Positions 36,669-45,477 of a stretch of DNA of 64,000 nucleotides are shown one piece after another. Origin of the DNA: Secundilactobacillus hailunensis (GTDB taxonomy: Bacteria > Bacillota > Bacilli > Lactobacillales > Lactobacillaceae); NCBI RefSeq assembly GCF_005405185.1, contig NZ_BJDO01000007.1, forward strand, positions 26,986 to 90,985, given 5' to 3'. Each line of letters begins with the position of its first letter. The stretch's first letter is position 1. The translations under genes and the position numbers were made by a program. Under the pieces are notes generated by a model, which did no database searches, was not told the DNA's origin, and worked only from the letters and a program-made list of their open reading frames with translations.

Positions 36669-37058
36669 ATGCGTTTTCAGGATTTAGTACCAATTGAATT
36701 GAACACGATTGAAGCTTCAACCGTCTATCGAGCTGATAAACCCCGACCGAAACAGCATGATTGGCAGCTGGACTGGGAACGGTTACGGCAGCTGATCTTA
36801 GATAATAGTGAACGGCTGGATGAAGTTAAAGCCGGTATCGCGGAGGACTGGGTGCGCACTCACGGGACCATCTGGGATCGCACCCGCGGTTTTTACCGCC
36901 GGCCCAATGATCACTATGACTACGATGATACGGTCTTTTGGGGCTATTCATCATGGGGTACGCCGGCCATTTCGTTCATCTTCGCGGATGAAACGGAAGC
37001 TTCTTATCAGCTATACAGGGACGGTATGGATTATAATTACCATTATTTAGGGCAATGA
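36669..37058 (+). CDS. Hypothetical protein (129 residues)
   Basis: An unrecognised soluble protein rich in Trp, Tyr, Asp and Arg (e.g. WDRTRGFYRRPNDHYDYDDTVFWGYSSWG). No signal peptide or membrane helix. AGAGGGGG stands five bases before the ATG. It lies 25 bases before mvaS in the same direction, so it is probably co-transcribed; its link to isoprenoid synthesis is unknown. Confidence 0.7.
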   Translation: MRFQDLVPIELNTIEASTVYRADKPRPKQHDWQLDWERLRQLILDNSERLDEVKAGIAEDWVRTHGTIWDRTRGFYRRPNDHYDYDDTVFWGYSSWGTPAISFIFADETEASYQLYRDGMDYNYHYLGQ

Positions 37059-37083
37059 ATTTTAAAATGAATGAGGTACAGTT

Positions 37084-38247
37084 ATGCAAATTGGAATCGA
37101 TCAACTGGCGTTTTACACGCCGAAAACTTATTTAGATCTGGTTGATCTGGCACATACTCGTAATCAGGAGCCGGATAAATATCGAATCGGTATCGGTCAG
37201 TCTCAACAGGCCGTTATTCCGGTCACCCAAGACGCGGTGACTTTGGCGGCCAACGCAGCCGTTAAAATTGTGAATACAACTAACCGTGACCAAATTGCCA
37301 TGGTGCTATTTGGCACCGAATCTGGTATTGATAATTCTAAGTCAGCGGCGGTTTATCTGCAGCGACTGTTGCACTTGCCAGGCAATATTCGGACCATTGA
37401 ACTCAAGCAGGCCTGTTATGGCGCAACGGCGGGGGTGCAGTTTGCTCACGATTACGTGCGCCTGCATCCCGATAAGCAAGTGCTAGTCATTGGGGCGGAT
37501 ATTGCCCGTTATGGGTTAAACACTCCCGGTGAAGTGACTCAAGGCGGCGGGGCAGTTGCCATGACCATTAGTGCTGAACCGCGGTTACTGAATCTAGATA
37601 ACGAGACTGCCTTTAAGTCTGAAGACATTATGGATTTTTGGCGGCCCCTTTATCGAACGGAGGCACTGGTGGACGGCCGGTTTTCAGAGAACGTCTACAT
37701 TGACTTCTTTAAGGCCGTTTGGCAGGATTATCAGCAGCAGACGGGCCGCGCTATTGCAGATTTTACCGCCTTTGCTTTTCACTTACCGTTTACTAAAATG
37801 GGTCTCAAAGCCTTGCGGGCGATTTTACCAGAAGCTGATGAGACGCAGCAAAAACAGTTAATGGCTAACTTTGAAGCCAGTCGTGTTTACAATCGCCAAG
37901 TGGGGAACCTGTATACCGGGTCACTGTACTTAAGCCTCCGTTCACTATTTGACAACGCCACGTTAAAGCCAGGGCAACGCATCGGCTTGTTCAGCTATGG
38001 GTCTGGTGCAGAGGGCGAGTTCTTCAGTGGCACGATCGGCGACCAATTTGACACTCAGGCTTCACGGCAGTGGTTTACGGACTTCTTCGGTAGTCGCCAG
38101 CAATTGACTATGGCGCAGTACGAACGCGTCTTCTCGCAAAAACTGCCTGATCATGATGTCTTGCTTGACCTGAGTCATGATGACGCCCGGTTTGTTTTAA
38201 GCGGAATCAAGCATGATCAGCGGCAGTACGTCGACCGGGGTAACTGA
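37084..38247 (+). CDS. mvaS: Hydroxymethylglutaryl-CoA synthase
   Basis: Condenses acetyl-CoA with acetoacetyl-CoA to HMG-CoA, committing carbon to the mevalonate route to isoprenoids used by lactobacilli. The catalytic Cys is in ELKQACYGATAG (about residue 110), the catalytic His in FAFHLPFTKMG, and GNLYTGSLYLSLRS and FSYGSGAEGEFF are conserved family segments. Length 387 is typical. The sequence upstream encodes a small unknown protein. Confidence 0.96.
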   Translation: MQIGIDQLAFYTPKTYLDLVDLAHTRNQEPDKYRIGIGQSQQAVIPVTQDAVTLAANAAVKIVNTTNRDQIAMVLFGTESGIDNSKSAAVYLQRLLHLPGNIRTIELKQACYGATAGVQFAHDYVRLHPDKQVLVIGADIARYGLNTPGEVTQGGGAVAMTISAEPRLLNLDNETAFKSEDIMDFWRPLYRTEALVDGRFSENVYIDFFKAVWQDYQQQTGRAIADFTAFAFHLPFTKMGLKALRAILPEADETQQKQLMANFEASRVYNRQVGNLYTGSLYLSLRSLFDNATLKPGQRIGLFSYGSGAEGEFFSGTIGDQFDTQASRQWFTDFFGSRQQLTMAQYERVFSQKLPDHDVLLDLSHDDARFVLSGIKHDQRQYVDRGN

Positions 38248-38264
38248 TTAGAATAGGGATAAAA

Positions 38265-38310
38265 AATGAGGTTGATTCTCCTAGTTTAGGGAATCAACCT
38301 CATTATTATT
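38265..38310 (+). terminator. Terminator after mvaS
   Basis: AATGAGGTTGATTC pairs with GAATCAACCTCATT around a ten-base loop, A and T rich on both sides; it may also serve lexA. Confidence 0.88.
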
Positions 38311-38321
38311 CATCATTTGAT

Positions 38322-38951
38322 TTAGAAAATTTCATCACGATAGAGACCGACGACCTTACCCAAAATGGTTACTTGATTGAGGATAATGGGGGCCATCGTA
38401 TCGTTTTCCGGCTGCAGGCGGTAGTAGTGGTCTTCCTTATAGAACCGCTTGCAAGTGGCTTCGTTTTCTTCAGTCATGGCAATCACAATTTCACCGTTTT
38501 CGGCTGAATGCTGTTTCTTGACGATGACCTTATCACCATTCAAGATACCGGCGTTGATCATACTTTCACCACGAATCTGCAGCATGAAGAGCTCACTGGC
38601 TTCGTCTTCTAAGTTGTCTGGCACTGGGAAGTAATCCGTGGCTTCCTGGACGGCTAAAATGGGTTCGCCAGCCGCTACAGTGCCTAAGACTGGGATCTTG
38701 GTTGGCTTAGTGACGATGCCTAGCGCTTCGATGCCTTGATCAGTGACTTCCAGTGCCCGTGGCTTAGTGGCATCCTTAATTAAAAGGCCTTTTTTAGAAA
38801 GCCTGGCAATGTGGCCATGCACAGTGGAAGTTGAACTGAGACCTACTTTTTCACCGATTTCACGAACGGTCGGCGGATAACCGTGGGACTGGGTCTGTTC
38901 ATAAATAAATCGCAAAATTGCGAGTTGTTTTGAATCTGAAGATTTTGTCAT
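38322..38951 (-). CDS. lexA: LexA SOS repressor
   Basis: A 209-residue repressor of the SOS regulon. The winged-helix N-terminus ([21 protein letters not shown]) binds DNA. The self-cleavage site is Ala94-Gly95 (TVAAGEP), and the catalytic dyad is Ser130 (RGESM) and Lys168 (CKRF). GAGGTGA precedes the ATG. Its promoter overlaps a LexA box, consistent with autoregulation. The genes facing it, ynzC and yneF, are its neighbours in Bacillus as well. Confidence 0.97.
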   Translation of the reverse strand: MTKSSDSKQLAILRFIYEQTQSHGYPPTVREIGEKVGLSSTSTVHGHIARLSKKGLLIKDATKPRALEVTDQGIEALGIVTKPTKIPVLGTVAAGEPILAVQEATDYFPVPDNLEDEASELFMLQIRGESMINAGILNGDKVIVKKQHSAENGEIVIAMTEENEATCKRFYKEDHYYRLQPENDTMAPIILNQVTILGKVVGLYRDEIF

Positions 38952-38986
38952 GGTTTCACCTCTAACATTCGGTTTGAATTACCGTT

Positions 38987-39015
38987 ATAATAGCATAGTT
39001 AGCCCTTTATTTCAA
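38987..39015 (-). promoter_or_regulatory. Promoter of lexA
   Basis: Minus strand: TTGAAA, a 17-base spacer and TATTAT. The -35 overlaps the LexA box. Confidence 0.65.
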
Positions 39016-39026
39016 ACAAGTGTTCG
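39013..39026. promoter_or_regulatory. LexA (SOS) box
   Basis: CAAACAAGTGTTCG matches the Gram-positive SOS box CGAACNNNNGTTCG with one mismatch, in the lexA-ynzC intergenic region. Confidence 0.7.
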
Positions 39027-39171
39027 CATTTGGTCTGGATTTGGAATTATGGAAATTCCTGAATTGTATTTACGCGGTAATTTTCTCACCAGATATAAGC
39101 TTTCTTCCTTGAACCAGTAAGGGTTTCGATGTATTATATCAAAGTGTGTTTGTACAAGGGAGTGAAATATA

Positions 39172-39414
39172 ATGGCAGAAACTGAAATGAAAGATTTAAT
39201 CGCCCGTATTAATGAATTAGCCAAAAAAGCTAAGTCAGAAGGTTTAACTGAGCTTGAAAAGGTTGAACGCAAAGACCTTCGGCAAAAGTACTTGAAGAAG
39301 TTTCGTGCGGGTTTTAAAAACGATATTGAAATGTTACGGGTCTTTGATAAGTCTGGCAAGGAAGTTACACCTAAAAAGGTTCAGGAGATTCAAAAAAAGA
39401 AGGGGTTACGGTAA
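39172..39414 (+). CDS. ynzC: DUF896 protein YnzC
   Basis: An 80-residue helical, Lys/Glu-rich protein of the DUF896 family. In Bacillus subtilis ynzC lies in the SOS-induced yneA-yneB-ynzC operon beside lexA; here too it faces lexA across a LexA box, so SOS control is likely. RINELAKKAKSEGLTELEKVER is the family core. No enzymatic role is known. The ATG follows GGGAGTG. Confidence 0.9.
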   Translation: MAETEMKDLIARINELAKKAKSEGLTELEKVERKDLRQKYLKKFRAGFKNDIEMLRVFDKSGKEVTPKKVQEIQKKKGLR

Positions 39415-39508
39415 ATCGGTTGACCCTTTCCTGCAGAAGCCCTTTTAAATTAACCCAAACTTGTGTAATATGGTTAATTGGAAGTTACTGTAAAGGAGGC
39501 ACAGCCAC

Positions 39509-39736
39509 TTGAGCACTGGAATTTGGATTCTAATTGTGATCGTTGCTTTATTAGCCGGTCTGGCACTTGGTTTCTTCGGAGCTCGTCGGTACATGGAGAA
39601 GTACATTCGTGAAAATCCGCCGATCAGCGAAGATCAAATGCGTACAATGATGATGCAGATGGGCCAACGTCCATCCGAAAAGAAGTTGCATCAGATGATG
39701 AACAGCATGAAACAGCAGCAATCAGAAAAGCGTTAA
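39509..39736 (+). CDS. yneF: YneF-family small membrane protein
   Basis: A 75-residue protein of the UPF0154 (YneF) family: one N-terminal membrane helix ([20 protein letters not shown]) and a Met/Gln-rich cytoplasmic tail ([20 protein letters not shown]). Function unknown, but conserved in Firmicutes. The start is TTG with AAAGGAGG nine bases upstream. Confidence 0.9.
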   Translation: MSTGIWILIVIVALLAGLALGFFGARRYMEKYIRENPPISEDQMRTMMMQMGQRPSEKKLHQMMNSMKQQQSEKR

Positions 39737-39752
39737 ATCGCATTCGTGAATG

Positions 39753-39784
39753 AAGGCTTGGGGAATCCCGAGTCTTTTTTAATT
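39753..39784 (+). terminator. Terminator after yneF
   Basis: AGGCTTGGG, loop GAAT, CCCGAGTCT, then TTTTTT. Confidence 0.8.
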
Positions 39785-39847
39785 TTGTCAGTAAAAAAAT
39801 ACTTATGCAAGACTATTCAAGACTATTAATGAAGGAGGCGACCACTT

Positions 39848-42800
39848 ATGAGTATCTTTAAAAAACTGGGCTGGTATTTTAAGGCTGAATGGAGGACTTA
39901 TCTGTTCGGTCTATTAGGGCTGTTGATCACAGCTTTATTAGCCATTATTCCCCCGCGGATGATCGGGGTGATTGTCGATTCAATTCATAGCCATCAGTTG
40001 ACCGGACGACTGTTAGCCATTGATCTGCTGATCTTGTTAGCAGCTGCCATTGGTCAGTATGGGTCACGCTATATGTGGCGAACGGCGATTTGGGGTGCAG
40101 CTGCGAAGTTGGAAAAAACGTTGCGGCAGCGTTTATTTGGCCATTATATGACGATGGATCAAAGCTTTTATCAGAAATACCGAACCGGTGATCTCATGGC
40201 CCGGGCCACGAACGACCTGCAAGCGATTCAACGGGTGGCCGGTGGCGGTATCCTTCAATTCGCGGATTCCATTATCACTGGTGGAACCACGTTGATTGCT
40301 ATGATGACGCTGATCAACTGGCGGCTGACCTTGATTGCAGTCTTACCGTTTCCGCTGTTAGCGGTGATGGCATTTTATCTCGGACAAAAGATCAACATTG
40401 CCTTTCGTGATTCCCAAGCAGCGTTTTCACGGCTGAATAATAAAGCCCAGGAAAGTATCAGTGGCGTTAAGGTGATCAAGAGCCTCGGTCAGGAACAAGA
40501 AGACATCACGGATTTTGATCAGCAGGTTGACCAGACTATTAAAGTCAATCGGCGGGTCAATCGCCTCGATGCGTTATTTGATCCCATTACCACTTTGATC
40601 ATTGGGTTAGCCTACGTGGCGACGATCGTCATGGGCGGCTCCTTAGTTGTCAGCCACGTGATCACGATCGGTAATTTGGTTTCATTTATTACCTATCTTT
40701 CCATGATGATCTGGCCAATTTTCGCGGTAGGAATGCTGTTTAACACCATGGAACGTGGGAATGCCAGTTATGATCGGGTCATGAACCTGATCAATGAACG
40801 CTCACAAGTGATTGACCAAACGAATGGTAAAAGCGAGCGCCCAGCCGGTGATCTCACCTTTAACGTGGCCAAATTCAATTATCCAGACGATCCGCAAACG
40901 GCACTAAGCAAGGTGTCATTCACGATTTCAGCCGGTAAAACGCTGGGTATCGTGGGCCGGGTCGGTGCAGGGAAGACCACGATCATGCGACTTTTGCTGC
41001 GTCAATTTGAGCAGTATCAGGGTCACATCAGCTATGGCGACACTGATATTTTGGACTATCAGTTAGATAGTTATCTGCCAGCGCTGGGTTACGTGCCACA
41101 GGATAGCTTTTTATTTTCGGAATCGGTACGCGACAATATTGCGTTTGCTAAACCGGAAGCGACCGATGCTGAAATCGATGCGGTGGTCAAAGAGGCCGAT
41201 TTCGCTGACCAAATTGACCAGTTTGAAAACGGCTTTGATACCTTAGTTGGTGAAGAAGGTGTCTCACTATCAGGAGGACAGCGGCAGCGTTTGGCAATTG
41301 CCAGAGCCCTGCTCATTAAACCGGAACTGCTGATCTTAGACGATGCCTTATCAGCGGTGGACGCGGAAACTGAAAGTAAGATCTTAACCAATCTGCACGA
41401 CGAACGGGCCGGTAAAACGACCATTATCGCTGCGCACCGCCTGAGTTCAGTCATGCAGGCGGACGAAATTATTGTGATGGATCATGGTACGGTGACTGAA
41501 CGCGGTAATCATGATCAGTTGATGGCACAGGACGGCTGGTATCACCAGATGTTTGAGCGCCAAGAACTGGAAATGCGAGTAAGGGGGGGGCTAATGGTGA
41601 AGAATAATAAACAGCAATCTGCTTGGGCCAAGAGTATCCCAATCAAAGAACAAATGGGGATCGTCGCACGATTGATCGGTTACGCTAAGCCTTACTGGCG
41701 CCACTTTATTGTTGCCATTGTGTTAGCCGCTCTAATTAGCGTGGTTAACATTATGCTGCCTATGATTTTAAAGGATTACATGGATAACTACCTCAAAGTG
41801 GGCCGTGCCGATCTCAAGGTCATGTGGCTGTTTGCCGGCCTGTATTTCTTTGCCATGGTCGTGCGGGCGTTCATGCAATTTGGTCAGGCTTACCTCTACA
41901 GCATGGGGGCCGAATATATGCTGGAAAGTGTGCGGCGGCAGTTGTTCGATAAACTCCACCATCTGGGGATGCGCTTTTTTGATCAGGTCCCCAGTGGCTC
42001 GATCCTATCGCGGCTAACCAATGATACCATGTCGTTTAGCACCTTTTGGCAGCTGTTTAGCAGTCTCATTGTGGCGCTATTTTCGGTGATTTCTTCAGTC
42101 ATCGCGATGTTTCTGTTAAACGCGAAGGTGGCTGTCTGGTTACTGATCCTGCTGCCACTATTAGGCGTCACAATTTGGTATTACCAGCGTTACAGTTCTA
42201 AAGTTTACCGGCGGATGCGTGAACGGCTTAGTGAATTAAATTCACGGTTGTCAGAAGCAATTACTGGGATCAGCATTATTCAGCAGTTTCGGCAGGAACG
42301 ACGGATGAACCATGAGTTCGATGATGTCAACAGTGCTTATTTTAAATCACGGCAAGCCATGATCCGCATCAACTCACTCTTGCTCAGTCCGCTGATCGAC
42401 CTCTTTTATGCTTTAGGTGTCGTATTCGTGCTGACTTTACTGGGTGTTCGTGGTCTGAACGGTATCGTCCCAGCTGGGATGATTTACGCGTTTGTCACTT
42501 ATTTGGATAACCTTTTTAACCCCATGACCAGCATGATGGATAATCTGAGTGATTTCCAAGAGGGGATCGTTTCGGGTTCGCGGGTGATGAAGCTAATGGC
42601 GGATAAAACCGCTGTGCCAACTCAAAAGCCAGTTGCCGGCAGAGACATTACGCAGGGGAAGATTGAATTTAAACACGTGAGCTTTTCCTATGATGGCGAA
42701 AAACCGATTTTGGATGATATTTCATTCGTTGCTAACCCCGGTCAAACGGTGGCGTTAGTTGGTGAAACAGGGAGTGGCAAGTCGTCGATCATCAACGTAC

Positions 42801-43390
42801 TGATGCGCTTTTACGAATTTCAGTCTGGCCAGGTATTGATCGATGGGCACGATATTCGGGAGTATGATTACGCCACATTGCGCGCTAAGATGGGTCTCGT
42901 TTTACAGGAACCATTCCTGTTTTACGGTACGGTGGCGTCCAATATCAGAATGTTTAACCAGTCAATTTCTGATCGGCAGGTGCGAGCAGCCGCGCAGTTT
43001 GTCAACGCGGATGACATGATTGAATCCTTGCCCCGAGGGTATGACTCCCGGGTGATCGAGCGTGGTAACGGTTATTCCAGCGGTCAAAAACAGCTGATTT
43101 CGTTTGCACGAACGGTGGTTACTGATCCGAAAGTCTTAATTTTAGATGAAGCGACCGCTAACGTGGATACGGAAACCGAAGAAGAGATTCAAAAGAGTTT
43201 GGCCAAGTTACAGTCTGGTCGAACGACGATTGCGATTGCTCACCGGCTGTCGACCATTCAAAACGCCGATTTGATCTTAGTGCTGCATCAAGGACAGATT
43301 ATTGAGCGCGGTACTAACGATGAATTAATGGCGAAAAGGGGTGCCTACTACGACATGATCCAGCTGCAGAATACGGCTCATTTGGATTAA
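39848..43390 (+). CDS. Heterodimer-type ABC exporter, two half-transporters in one frame
   Basis: One open frame of 1180 residues holding two complete half-transporters, each with six helices and an ATPase. The join is at a run of eight G (41583-41590) followed by CTAATG. With seven G the first protein would stop (TAA) exactly over the ATG of the second, with the G run as ribosome binding site; such pairs (LmrCD, YheIH) are normally separate genes. Half 1 ends near residue 582; half 2 would start at 41594 (598 residues). NBD1 has GRVGAGKTT, LSGGQ and LILDD (Glu replaced by Asp); NBD2 has GETGSGKSS, YSSGQ and LILDE. This asymmetry marks heterodimeric exporters with one degenerate site. Substrate unknown. 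Confidence 0.9.
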   Translation: MSIFKKLGWYFKAEWRTYLFGLLGLLITALLAIIPPRMIGVIVDSIHSHQLTGRLLAIDLLILLAAAIGQYGSRYMWRTAIWGAAAKLEKTLRQRLFGHYMTMDQSFYQKYRTGDLMARATNDLQAIQRVAGGGILQFADSIITGGTTLIAMMTLINWRLTLIAVLPFPLLAVMAFYLGQKINIAFRDSQAAFSRLNNKAQESISGVKVIKSLGQEQEDITDFDQQVDQTIKVNRRVNRLDALFDPITTLIIGLAYVATIVMGGSLVVSHVITIGNLVSFITYLSMMIWPIFAVGMLFNTMERGNASYDRVMNLINERSQVIDQTNGKSERPAGDLTFNVAKFNYPDDPQTALSKVSFTISAGKTLGIVGRVGAGKTTIMRLLLRQFEQYQGHISYGDTDILDYQLDSYLPALGYVPQDSFLFSESVRDNIAFAKPEATDAEIDAVVKEADFADQIDQFENGFDTLVGEEGVSLSGGQRQRLAIARALLIKPELLILDDALSAVDAETESKILTNLHDERAGKTTIIAAHRLSSVMQADEIIVMDHGTVTERGNHDQLMAQDGWYHQMFERQELEMRVRGGLMVKNNKQQSAWAKSIPIKEQMGIVARLIGYAKPYWRHFIVAIVLAALISVVNIMLPMILKDYMDNYLKVGRADLKVMWLFAGLYFFAMVVRAFMQFGQAYLYSMGAEYMLESVRRQLFDKLHHLGMRFFDQVPSGSILSRLTNDTMSFSTFWQLFSSLIVALFSVISSVIAMFLLNAKVAVWLLILLPLLGVTIWYYQRYSSKVYRRMRERLSELNSRLSEAITGISIIQQFRQERRMNHEFDDVNSAYFKSRQAMIRINSLLLSPLIDLFYALGVVFVLTLLGVRGLNGIVPAGMIYAFVTYLDNLFNPMTSMMDNLSDFQEGIVSGSRVMKLMADKTAVPTQKPVAGRDITQGKIEFKHVSFSYDGEKPILDDISFVANPGQTVALVGETGSGKSSIINVLMRFYEFQSGQVLIDGHDIREYDYATLRAKMGLVLQEPFLFYGTVASNIRMFNQSISDRQVRAAAQFVNADDMIESLPRGYDSRVIERGNGYSSGQKQLISFARTVVTDPKVLILDEATANVDTETEEEIQKSLAKLQSGRTTIAIAHRLSTIQNADLILVLHQGQIIERGTNDELMAKRGAYYDMIQLQNTAHLD
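41583..41590 (+). other. G8 homopolymer at the ABC half-transporter junction
   Basis: Eight G, then CTAATGGTG. One base fewer would restore two overlapping genes. It may be a phase-variable tract, a fixed mutation or a sequencing error. Confidence 0.8.
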
Positions 43391-43392
43391 AC

Positions 43393-43440
43393 AAAAAAGC
43401 AATCCAACTTCGATTAACTGCTGAAGTTGGATTGCTTTTT
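43393..43440. terminator. Bidirectional terminator
   Basis: AAAAAGCAATCCAACTTC pairs with GAAGTTGGATTGCTTTTT around an eleven-base loop; serves the ABC exporter and plsC. Confidence 0.92.
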
Positions 43441-43446
43441 GATAGT

Positions 43447-44079
43447 CTATGCTTTTGACTTAGCCTTCGGATCCACATAGTGAAAATTCGGATCGATATC
43501 GTGATCAAGCTGATCAAAGCCAGCCTGCATCTTAGTTTCAATGACTTTAAAGCCGTCAGCGTTTAATTTCATTTTCGGATCAACGCTAAAGGGTTCGCCA
43601 AATGAAACGGTGATTTTCTGGCGACTGAAGAGCTGCTTGAAAGTGAGTGGTCCTTGATAAACGGTGGGGACGATGGGTACCTTAGAAAGCTTGGCGATCA
43701 CGGCCACGCCACCCTTTAAATCTTGGGAATGCCGAGTACCGGAAGGAAACATGATCAGCGATAAATTGCTGTTTTTTAACAGCCGTACCGGAGTCTTAAT
43801 AGCTGATGGACCGGGATTTTTCCGGTCAACTGGAAACGCGTTGGCATGATTTAAGATCCAACGCAGGATCGGGTTTTTAAATAACTCGATTTTTGCCATA
43901 AAGCTAAATTTTTTCGGACTGCCGGCCAGTGCGTAGTAGATGGGATCAAACCAGGTCCGGTGCGGGCCAACCAGAATATAGTTGCCTTTGGGTAATCTTT
44001 CAGTGTGTTCAAACCGCGGTTTACCGTTAATGATGTAAACGATGATGCGCACGATCACGCGAATAAAAGAATAAAACAT
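43447..44079 (-). CDS. plsC: 1-acyl-sn-glycerol-3-phosphate acyltransferase
   Basis: A 210-residue membrane-bound acyltransferase making phosphatidic acid from lysophosphatidic acid. Motif I is GPHRTWFDP (HX4D); motif III is FPSGTRH, where most PlsC proteins have FPEGTRS. A single N-terminal hydrophobic segment anchors it. AGGAGAGGTTACATC precedes the ATG. The Glu-to-Ser change lies in the glycerol-phosphate-binding motif, so the acceptor could differ from standard PlsC. Confidence 0.87.
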   Translation of the reverse strand: MFYSFIRVIVRIIVYIINGKPRFEHTERLPKGNYILVGPHRTWFDPIYYALAGSPKKFSFMAKIELFKNPILRWILNHANAFPVDRKNPGPSAIKTPVRLLKNSNLSLIMFPSGTRHSQDLKGGVAVIAKLSKVPIVPTVYQGPLTFKQLFSRQKITVSFGEPFSVDPKMKLNADGFKVIETKMQAGFDQLDHDIDPNFHYVDPKAKSKA

Positions 44080-44316
44080 GATGTAACCTCTCCTATGTCA
44101 GATTGTCTAATAATTTATTATAAACCAGTTAGCGCTAAAAGTCTTGGATGGCAATGACAACGGCATTTAACTGTCTTTTAGGGGCTTGATATGTTCGTAA
44201 AAAATAGTAAGATAGTAAGGCATTGACCTAACGACTTATACACAGATGTGGCTTAACTTACAATAATGGCTATTATAAGGATAAATAGCTGAAACATCAA
44301 CGAAATGGGTGATTAT

Positions 44317-45069
44317 TTGACAACTCCAGAATTACTGCCTGGTGAACGTATTGACCAGCTTTATAGTGAAGACATTCAAATTATTCAAAGTCCGCAAGTC
44401 TTTTCCTTTTCATTAGATGCGGTTCTCTTGGCTAATTTTGCGAAACCGCCAATGAAACAAGCGAGCACTTTAGTGGACCTGTGTGCAGGAAACGGGGCTG
44501 TGAGCTTATTTATGGCCCCGCGGGTAAAGGGTAAGATTGCTATGGTGGAGATTCAGCCGCGGTTAGCGGACATGGCACGCCGCTCAGTGGCGCTAAATCA
44601 GCTTGAACAGCAGATTACGGTGTACCAGCAAGACCTCGCAACGATCTTTGACCAGATTCATAAGGACTCGGTCGATGCCGTGGTCTGCAATCCACCGTAT
44701 TTTGCCGATTTGCCGGATAGCAAGAAGAATCCGAATCAGTACCTGGCCATTGCCCGCCATGAAATTGCTACGACCTTGGAAACCGTTATTTCAGTTACTA
44801 GCGGGTTATTGAAAACCAATGGTAAAGCTTACTTTGTCCACCGGCCGGACCGGTTACCTGAGCTGATATCAATGATGCAAAAATACCGGTTAGCCGTTAA
44901 ACGCCTGCAGTTCGTTTACCCGAAAGTAGGTAAAGACGCTAATATCATGCTAGTTGAGGCCATTAAGGATGGGGGTACTAGTGGCTTAAAGGTCCTGCCA
45001 TCACTCATGACTTATGATGAATCTGGCGAGTATTCGGCACCAGTAAAGAAGATGCTTTACGGTGACTAA
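44317..45069 (+). CDS. tRNA1(Val) adenine-N6 methyltransferase family protein
   Basis: A 250-residue SAM-dependent methyltransferase of the TrmN6/YfiC (YabB) family. The SAM loop [13 protein letters not shown] and the N6-adenine catalytic motif NPPYF are clear. The E. coli relative methylates A37 of tRNA1(Val). The TTG start follows GGGTGAT; an ATG twelve bases earlier lacks a ribosome binding site but gives four more residues. It overlaps the GIY-YIG gene by eight bases. Confidence 0.87.
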   Translation: MTTPELLPGERIDQLYSEDIQIIQSPQVFSFSLDAVLLANFAKPPMKQASTLVDLCAGNGAVSLFMAPRVKGKIAMVEIQPRLADMARRSVALNQLEQQITVYQQDLATIFDQIHKDSVDAVVCNPPYFADLPDSKKNPNQYLAIARHEIATTLETVISVTSGLLKTNGKAYFVHRPDRLPELISMMQKYRLAVKRLQFVYPKVGKDANIMLVEAIKDGGTSGLKVLPSLMTYDESGEYSAPVKKMLYGD

Positions 45070-45340
45070 ACAACCTGATCAGTATTATTTTTACGTGCTG
45101 CTCTGTGCTGATAACAGTCTGTACGGTGGTTACTCCACCGACGTCTACGCACGGTTAGCTGCCCACCAGGCGGGTAAGGGTGCCAAGTATACGCGAGTGA
45201 AGAGCCGCCATCCGTTAAAACTGATTTATTTTGAGACCTTTGCAACTAAATCAGCTGCCTTGAAAGCGGAATACGCGTTTAAACATCAGCCGAGAGCTGC
45301 CAAAGTGGCTTATTTGCTGGCCCATGGGGTTCACGTTTGA
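45062..45340 (+). CDS. GIY-YIG domain protein (UPF0213)
   Basis: A 92-residue single-domain GIY-YIG protein. [21 protein letters not shown] carries the domain motif, followed by the conserved Arg of helix 1 (YARLAAHQ) and Glu in ALKAEYAFK. Small UPF0213 proteins are usually paired with the TrmN6-like gene, as here. Their biological role is poorly known; nuclease activity is inferred from the fold. Start GTG overlaps the upstream gene. Confidence 0.9.
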   Translation: MTKQPDQYYFYVLLCADNSLYGGYSTDVYARLAAHQAGKGAKYTRVKSRHPLKLIYFETFATKSAALKAEYAFKHQPRAAKVAYLLAHGVHV

Positions 45341-45417
45341 AAGCTAGCACTTATTTTCAATTCAATTTATAAAATGAAACAATTAATTGCCTTTTCTTTC
45401 ATAATTCGCTGAAGTCC

Positions 45418-45446
45418 TTATCAAGCTGATTAAAAAATGATAAAAT
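45418..45446 (+). promoter_or_regulatory. Promoter of ldhD
   Basis: TTATCA, a 17-base spacer and TAAAAT with an upstream TG (extended -10). Confidence 0.5.
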
Positions 45447-45477
45447 AAAGCTATATCAGTGAATGGAGGAAACAATT

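Noticed and set aside
43314..43541. Minus-strand frame over the end of the ABC exporter and plsC
   Set aside because: It crosses a bidirectional terminator and overlaps two strong genes.
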